Shown one piece after another: positions 59,001 through 64,000 of a DNA stretch of 64,000 nt. A program made the position numbers and the translations under genes. The stretch spans positions 34,716,354 through 34,780,353 of the forward strand of contig NC_065536.1 in NCBI RefSeq assembly GCF_932294415.1, written 5' to 3'. The notes below the pieces were generated by a model. The model had not been told where the DNA came from and ran no database searches. It saw only the letters and a list, made by a program, of their open reading frames with translations. This DNA is from Quercus robur (lineage: Eukaryota > Streptophyta > Magnoliopsida > Fagales > Fagaceae). Each line of letters opens with the position of its first letter. Position 1 is the first letter of the stretch.

Positions 59001-61224
59001 CTTCAAAGTCCTCAGGAAGGCATTTGAATGGACAGACGAATGTCAAAGGGCCTTCCAAGATCTGAAGGACTATCTCACTACTGCCCCATTATTAAGTCCG
59101 TCCGTGCAAGGAGAAGAACTGTACCTATACTTAGCGGTGTCCCCACACGTCGTAAATTCAGCTTTAATCAGAGAAGAAGGGAAAGTACAAAAACCTGTGT
59201 ACTACACTAGCCAAGCACTTAGAGGAGCAGAGGGAAGGTATCCGCTTATAGAGAAATTGGCTTTTGCACTGACAACAGCTTCTAGGAAGTTAAGACATTA
59301 CTTCCAAGTTCATGTCATCAATGTCATGACGGACCATCCGCTTAAGAAGGCAATGAACAAGCTAGAAGTCGCAGGACGGCTGATTCAATGGGCGGTGGAA
59401 CTTAGTGAATTCGACATTCGGTACCAACCAAGAAATGCGATAAAGGCTCAAGCCCTAGCAGATTTCATCACAGAGTTCACTCTGAGTCACGAAGATCTTG
59501 GGGAAGGAGAGTACAATAACAAATGGGTCGTCCATGTAGATGGATCATCTACATTGTATGCTGGAGGAATAGGAGTTGTTTTGCAGTCGCCAGAAGGAGA
59601 CAAATTAAAGTATAAGGCCCGTTTGCAATACCAGACTACTAACAATGAAGTGGAGTATGAAGTCCTTTTAAAGGGGTTGGAGTTGGCCAAGTCTGTAGAA
59701 GCAGACTCAATACTTGTCTTGGGAGACTCTCAATTGGTCATAGGACAAGTAAATGGGACATGCGAAACGAAGGAAGATAGAATGAAGAAATATCTAAGGA
59801 AAGTAGTACACCTTGTAAAGAAATTCAAAAAAGCTGATTTTGTTCAAATCCCGAGGGAAGAGAATATGGAAGCAGATATTCTGGCGAAGGAAGTATCTAC
59901 GAATGAAGCGTTGGACGAGTTGGATGAGGTACACTACATGCCAAGTATAGACCTTCCAAAAATGCTGCAGATAGAGGGTGACGGAAATTGGATGACCTCA
60001 ATAGTGTCATACTTGAAGGACGGAAGGCTTCTAGAAGAGAAGGACGAAGCTAGGAAGCTCAAGGTCAAATCAGCCAGGTATGTACTTATGGACGAAGTGT
60101 TATACAAAAGAGGTTTTTCTCAGCCTCTCTTAAGATGTTTGGCTCCGGACGAAGCAAACTACATGTTAAGGGAGGTTCACGAAGGAGCATGCGGAAACCA
60201 TTCGGGAGCCAGATCACTCGTCCATAAAGTCATCCGTAGCGGATTCTATTGGCCAACCATCCAAGCTGATGCTAAGGCATATGTCAAAGTATGTGATCAA
60301 TGTCAATGCTTCAGCAACATTCCCAGACAGCCAGCAGAATATCTCACACCAATGATGGCCCCTTGGCCTTTCGCGCAATGGGGACTGGACATTTTGGGGC
60401 CCTTTCCGACTGGAACTCGGCAAATGAAGTTTCTGGTGGTAGGAATAAATTACTTCACAAAATGGGTGGAAGTCAAACCCTTAGCAAAAATTACGCAGCA
60501 GAATGTCAAGAACTTCGTCTGGAAGAACATTGTATGTAGATTCGGGGTACCTAGAGTACTAGTGTCTGACAATGGACGACAGTTTGACAACACACCTTTC
60601 AAGGAATTTTGTGAACAGCTTGGAATGAAGAACCATTACTCCTCACCCTCCCACCCACAGGCCAATGGCCAGGCAGAAGTAGCGAACCGATCCTTGTTAA
60701 AGATCATCAAGACTCGGTTTGAAGGGGCAAAGGGAGTATGGCCGGATGAGTTACCAGGTGTTTTATGGGCTTATAGAACGACAGTGAGAACTCCAACAGA
60801 GGAAACTCCTTTTAAACTAGCCTATGGAAGTGAGGCAGTTATACCGGCAGAAGTACACATGACGAGCCACAGGGTGAAGGAGTATCAAGCTGAAGAAAAC
60901 GAAGAACAGCTCCGTCTTAACCTTGACCTTATGGACGAAGTCAGGATGGATGTAGAACAGAGGACAGCGAGGTACAAAAATCTCATGGCAAGGCAATATG
61001 ACGCCATGGTGAAGCCTAGGCGTTTCAACATTGGGGATCTCATCCTAAAGAGGGTTACCTTGGCAACAAGAAACCCGGCCTACGGGAAACTTGGGCCAAA
61101 TTGGGAAGGACCTTATAGGGTTATCAACTACAAGAGGCAAGGATCCTATTATTTGGAAGCTTTGGATGGGCGGAGGCTGGAGCACCCTTGGAATGTTGAG
61201 CACCTAAGGAAATACCATCAATAA
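56003..61224 (+). pseudogene. gag-pol of element B: one frame with nine stops, then one frameshift
   Basis: A single frame from the ATG at 56003 (MVRTRSRATSPSRQ) runs to about 58945, interrupted only by in-frame stops at 56192, 56201, 56600, 57122, 57149, 57650, 57722, 57983 and 58532 (eight TAG, one TAA). A small deletion at about 58948-58952 shifts the frame, after which it is open to 61224. Domains: gag with FDHIATFKTTMHLQG; a zinc-type CRFHRDHGHDTDEYYDLK at 57198 with a Cys lost; protease VLVDNGSSTNILY; RT with YVDD at 58697-58708; first RNase H about 59110-59440; second, archaeal-like RNase H about 59524-59905 (VDGSSTLYAGGIG, GDSQLVIGQ); integrase with an H2C2 finger and Asp (60388), Asp (60568), Glu (60676), spacing D35E. 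All catalytic motifs survive, yet the reading frame is broken. Confidence 0.9.
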
Positions 61225-61536
61225 GTGTTGACTCTTGACAAAAGTGTCCTTGGACGAGATACCTGGACGAGCAGAAGTGTTTGTTTACTACTATTGTGTG
61301 TTTTAAGTATTTTAATAATCCCCTAGAACGTACATTAGTGTTTTCACTTTTGTGCTATTCATGGACGAGTTGGTTTGTATTTTTAATTCAATAAGGCACT
61401 AGCTCACGAGCATGTGCCATGCCTGTGGACGAATGTTTACATAAGTTTGGATTTTCAAATATATATATATATATATATATATTGTTTTTTCAAGTATATT
61501 ATTGGAATCCTTTGTATGTTCATTCAGATTGATCCA

Positions 61537-61575
<39 letters not shown>

Positions 61576-62381
61576 TAAGCATGGACGAATGAAATCCTTG
61601 GACGCAAGGATATGTCGTCCATAAGCTTTCCTCCAAAGGAAAAATGAAACAAGGTACATCCGTCCAAAGCATGAGACGAGATGAAACCTAAGCTAAAAAT
61701 GAAGCTAAGGTCCATCCGTCCAAAGCATAAGACGAGATGAAACCTAAGTTAAGGGTATATCCGTCTAAAGCTCAAGACGAGATGAAATCCGAGAAGTGTC
61801 CGTCCGAGACACGGACGAGCAAAGACCTCAAAACTAGCTTAACAATCCATTGCATTGGACGAGAAATCGCTGGGAAGTCTAATCATCAAGGACGACAAAA
61901 TGATCGTCCATAATTTTGAATGATGAAAAAATCTAATAAAAAAGGAAGTCATTCATAGACGAACTATACATAAGCTGAAAGGAATCAATTTACTCTATCT
62001 TGGTGATGTAATAAAAAATTCACCCCCATACTCAAGACGAGGCGAACTGAATTCCTGAGTGGACGAACCACATAGTCTCAAATGGTATGACTTATGAAAA
62101 TAAAAATTTCATGCATAAAGTTGGAAATGTATATATTCAAACACAAGGGAAGATGAAAATAGAAGTATTCATTTTTTCATGAAATTTAAAGAAGGGTGGA
62201 CGACCCACATCCAAAAACCCCTTAAGTTGTGAAAATGAAACTGTATATAAAACTCGTCCACAATCTTGGACGAGACAATTGTACTTATATGAACTGGAAT
62301 AAATAAAAAAAAAAGAAACAAAGCCAAAAACAACGGGCACTTCCAGATAAAAGTAAAACAAATTTTCAAGGAAATTGCAAA
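61225..62381 (+). repeat. Hypervariable spacer of element B with short tandem repeats
   Basis: Non-coding. An (AT)n tract lies at 61459-61482 and an A-run at 61539-61573. From 61655 to 61800 there are about three units of ~50-57 bp reading ATCCGTCCAAAGCATGAGAC then GAGATGAAACCTAAG. TGGACGA or its complement recurs through the whole stretch. This is the counterpart of the minisatellite of element A. Confidence 0.75.
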
Positions 62382-64000
62382 TCATTTGGGCAAACTAGCC
62401 TTGGGGTCGTCTTGAGTGACTTCAGTATTAGCGTCGTCCATTATGTTGACGTCCTCGAAACTCGTCTGTAACAAGAAACTCTCTGTAGCAAGGGGAAGCT
62501 TGAAGGAGTTGAAGTCCAAATCAGGATATGCCTTCTTAGCATCAGCACGGAAGTCTTTATAGCCAGCTGCATAATGACTGTCTAGACGATTCTTATACTC
62601 GTCAGACTTCTTAAAGGCCGCAATAGCTTCTTCATGTGCCTTCTCCAAGGACGAGGTAAGCTCTGAAACTTGTCCTTCAAGATGGACGATGCGGGTATCC
62701 TTCTCTAAGTTGTCAGCCTTAAGCTCTTCCACCTTGTTCTTCAGCTTCGTCTCACTTCCTTATAGACGATTAAAATCCTCGGTCAACCTAAGGACCTTCC
62801 CCTTCTTTAGCAGAACTTCATTGTTCAACTCCTTGGCTTTATCATTAGCCGTCTTAGCCTCTACAGCGAGCTCCTTGGCTTGGCAGGTTGCTGTATAAAA
62901 TTTTGACATAGCCTGCATATGGACAAAAGGGAGTTAGACATCCTACTCAAATTAAAATTAAAAAAAAAAAAAAAATTTCACAAGGACGAGGGAAAGACTT
63001 ACTTTAAAAAGGTCATGGATGCCAGAATGTTCAAACTCCTTCACTGACATGTTATATCACTCATTCACTTCACGATTAGTGACGATTCCTTTGAACGTCC
63101 TCCACGCATAACCCTCGTCCAGAACTAGATTGGAAGGACGATCAGAGGTCTCCGACAAGCTGGGCTTGCGAGAAACTTTGGGTGGAGGGGGAGGATCGCT
63201 CTGGACGGGATGGACTGTTTGGACAGGCTCCACATCCACCAAAGGTTCGTCCAAGTTCACTGTTGGAGTACAAACTTGGGGACCTTGGGAAGGGAAGTCT
63301 TAGCAGACTTTTGCTTCTTAGGACCTCGTCGGCTTGGGAGGTCGTCCAAGTCTACAGTACTGGATATTGATTTAGACTTCCTTTTTCCATCCTGGACAGA
63401 AGCCACTTGGACAGACGGAGGTGCGACAACATCCTCGTCCCCACTAGTCACAACCTTCTCCTTGTTTTCCCTCATTGTAGTTATTCCTGCAACGAGGAAA
63501 GCTAATTAAAAAAAAAAAAAAAAAAAGAGAAAGGTAAGTGAAATGAAGTGGACGATACTTACTTCGACGAGTAGTCTCCTCGTGACTAAGGTTTTCTGCA
63601 GTAGGCACTGGGCCAAGTCCCCAAGCTGCTAGACGACTGAGAGTAACCAAATCGTGGAAAGTCCTCCCAGGGAAGGCACGAACCACGTCTATCTGGTCCA
63701 GGTAAAATTTGTCCAAGCGTGGACGAGCAATAGCTGCATCAACAAAGAAAAAGAGTTAGACGATTGAAAGATAGGAAAAAAGTAAGGAGAAAGGAAATAA
63801 AATGGAAAGAAAACATACCCTCAGGACGAAGACGACCTAGAGGGCTGGTAAAAGGTGGGAAGGGGGGACTACCCACATCAGTTGGGTCCCCAGTCCAATT
63901 TCCATAAATAATAAAAAATTCTTTTTTCCAAAGCCGGTCAGACGAGTTACGACCCTTAATTAAACTGTAATAAGAGCCCCTGGACGAGAACTGGTAAAAA
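62382..64000 (-). CDS. Antisense spliced ORF (aORF) of element B, partial at window edge
   Basis: Minus-strand exons inferred from GT-AG sites and likeness to the aORF of element A: from past 64000 to 63819, then 63733-63563 (57 codons, LDKFYLDQIDVVRAFPGRTF), 63486-63003 and 62912-62382. The first visible exon holds SSDRLWKKEFFIIYGNW, the counterpart of the FFFVSGEGWEF segment in A. The third is Lys/Ser-rich, nuclear-signal-like (GKRKSKSIS, RRGPKKQKS). The last is a coiled coil (EELKADNLEKDTRIVHLEGQ) ending with a YAAGYKDFRADAKKAYPDLD motif that parallels the C-terminus in A. Breaks: a frameshift near 63260, a TGA near 63057 and a TAA near 62760. Family resemblance is to plant Transposase_28-type proteins; function unknown. 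Exon sizes (171 and 531 nt) are close to those in A (177 and 519). Confidence 0.72.

Larger units (their letters stand above)
55286..64000 (+). mobile_element. Tat-lineage Ty3/gypsy LTR retrotransposon B (3' end beyond window)
   Basis: Order on the plus strand: 5' LTR 55286-55939, primer-binding site, gag-pol 56003-61224 with two RNase H domains, a spacer with short tandem repeats, then an antisense spliced gene from 62382 to past the window edge. The 3' LTR is not in the window. Compared with element A, the pol protein is far better preserved and the LTR is unrelated, so it is a different Tat family. GGACGA/TCGTCC motifs are dense through the LTR, spacer and antisense gene. Confidence 0.9.

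Overview
This is nuclear DNA of a flowering plant. Genes are split by GT-AG introns in AT-rich DNA, and most of the window is layered transposable elements: dual-RNase-H Ty3/gypsy elements of the Tat lineage, an L1-like LINE, tRNA-derived SINEs, hAT MITEs and a Helitron-like element. The gene families (DUF3755/SANT protein, pollen-type exopolygalacturonase, F-box/LRR, PsbQ-like NDH subunit) fit a eudicot, probably woody. The species cannot be read from the sequence. There is no prokaryotic signal, CRISPR array or operon.

Layout. 1-9 kb holds no gene: a MITE with long inverted arms, retroelement-like debris, a degenerate ~45-bp repeat, a 373-bp tandem duplication and a 24-bp-arm hairpin. 9.2-22.1 kb is one seven-coding-exon gene for a SANT/DUF3755 protein (278 aa). 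Its second intron is swollen to 6.5 kb by SINEs, a hAT MITE and gypsy scraps. 22.8-23.7 kb holds a small LTR/LINE junction fragment and a MITE. 24.5-26.7 kb is a GH28 exopolygalacturonase gene whose second intron lacks an acceptor in the right phase; inverted copies of one minisatellite flank it. 27.7-28.2 kb looks like a Helitron. 31.4-32.7 kb is a decayed F-box/LRR gene. 32.8-48.9 kb is one LINE, split by a 9.65-kb Tat element (A, minus strand) and later hit by two hAT MITEs. 49-51 kb has a SINE, a LINE RNase H tail and a hAT MITE. 51.4-54.1 kb (minus) is the 3' part of a PsbQ-like/PNSL3-like gene with no visible transit-peptide exon. 55.3 kb to the window end is a second Tat element (B, plus strand), cut by the window edge.

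Most notable points. (1) Elements A and B each carry, antisense to gag-pol at their 3' end, a spliced multi-exon gene with matching exon architecture. (2) A ~225-bp fragment at 22.8 kb repeats the exact right-hand junction of element A in its LINE target, including the target-site duplication, and keeps LINE sequence since lost at 45.3 kb. (3) The first half of the gag-pol frame in B is broken by nine in-frame stops that all look like single transitions of Gln or Trp codons, while the last 750 or so codons are open. (4) The exopolygalacturonase and PsbQ-like genes each show a single lesion that decides whether they still work.
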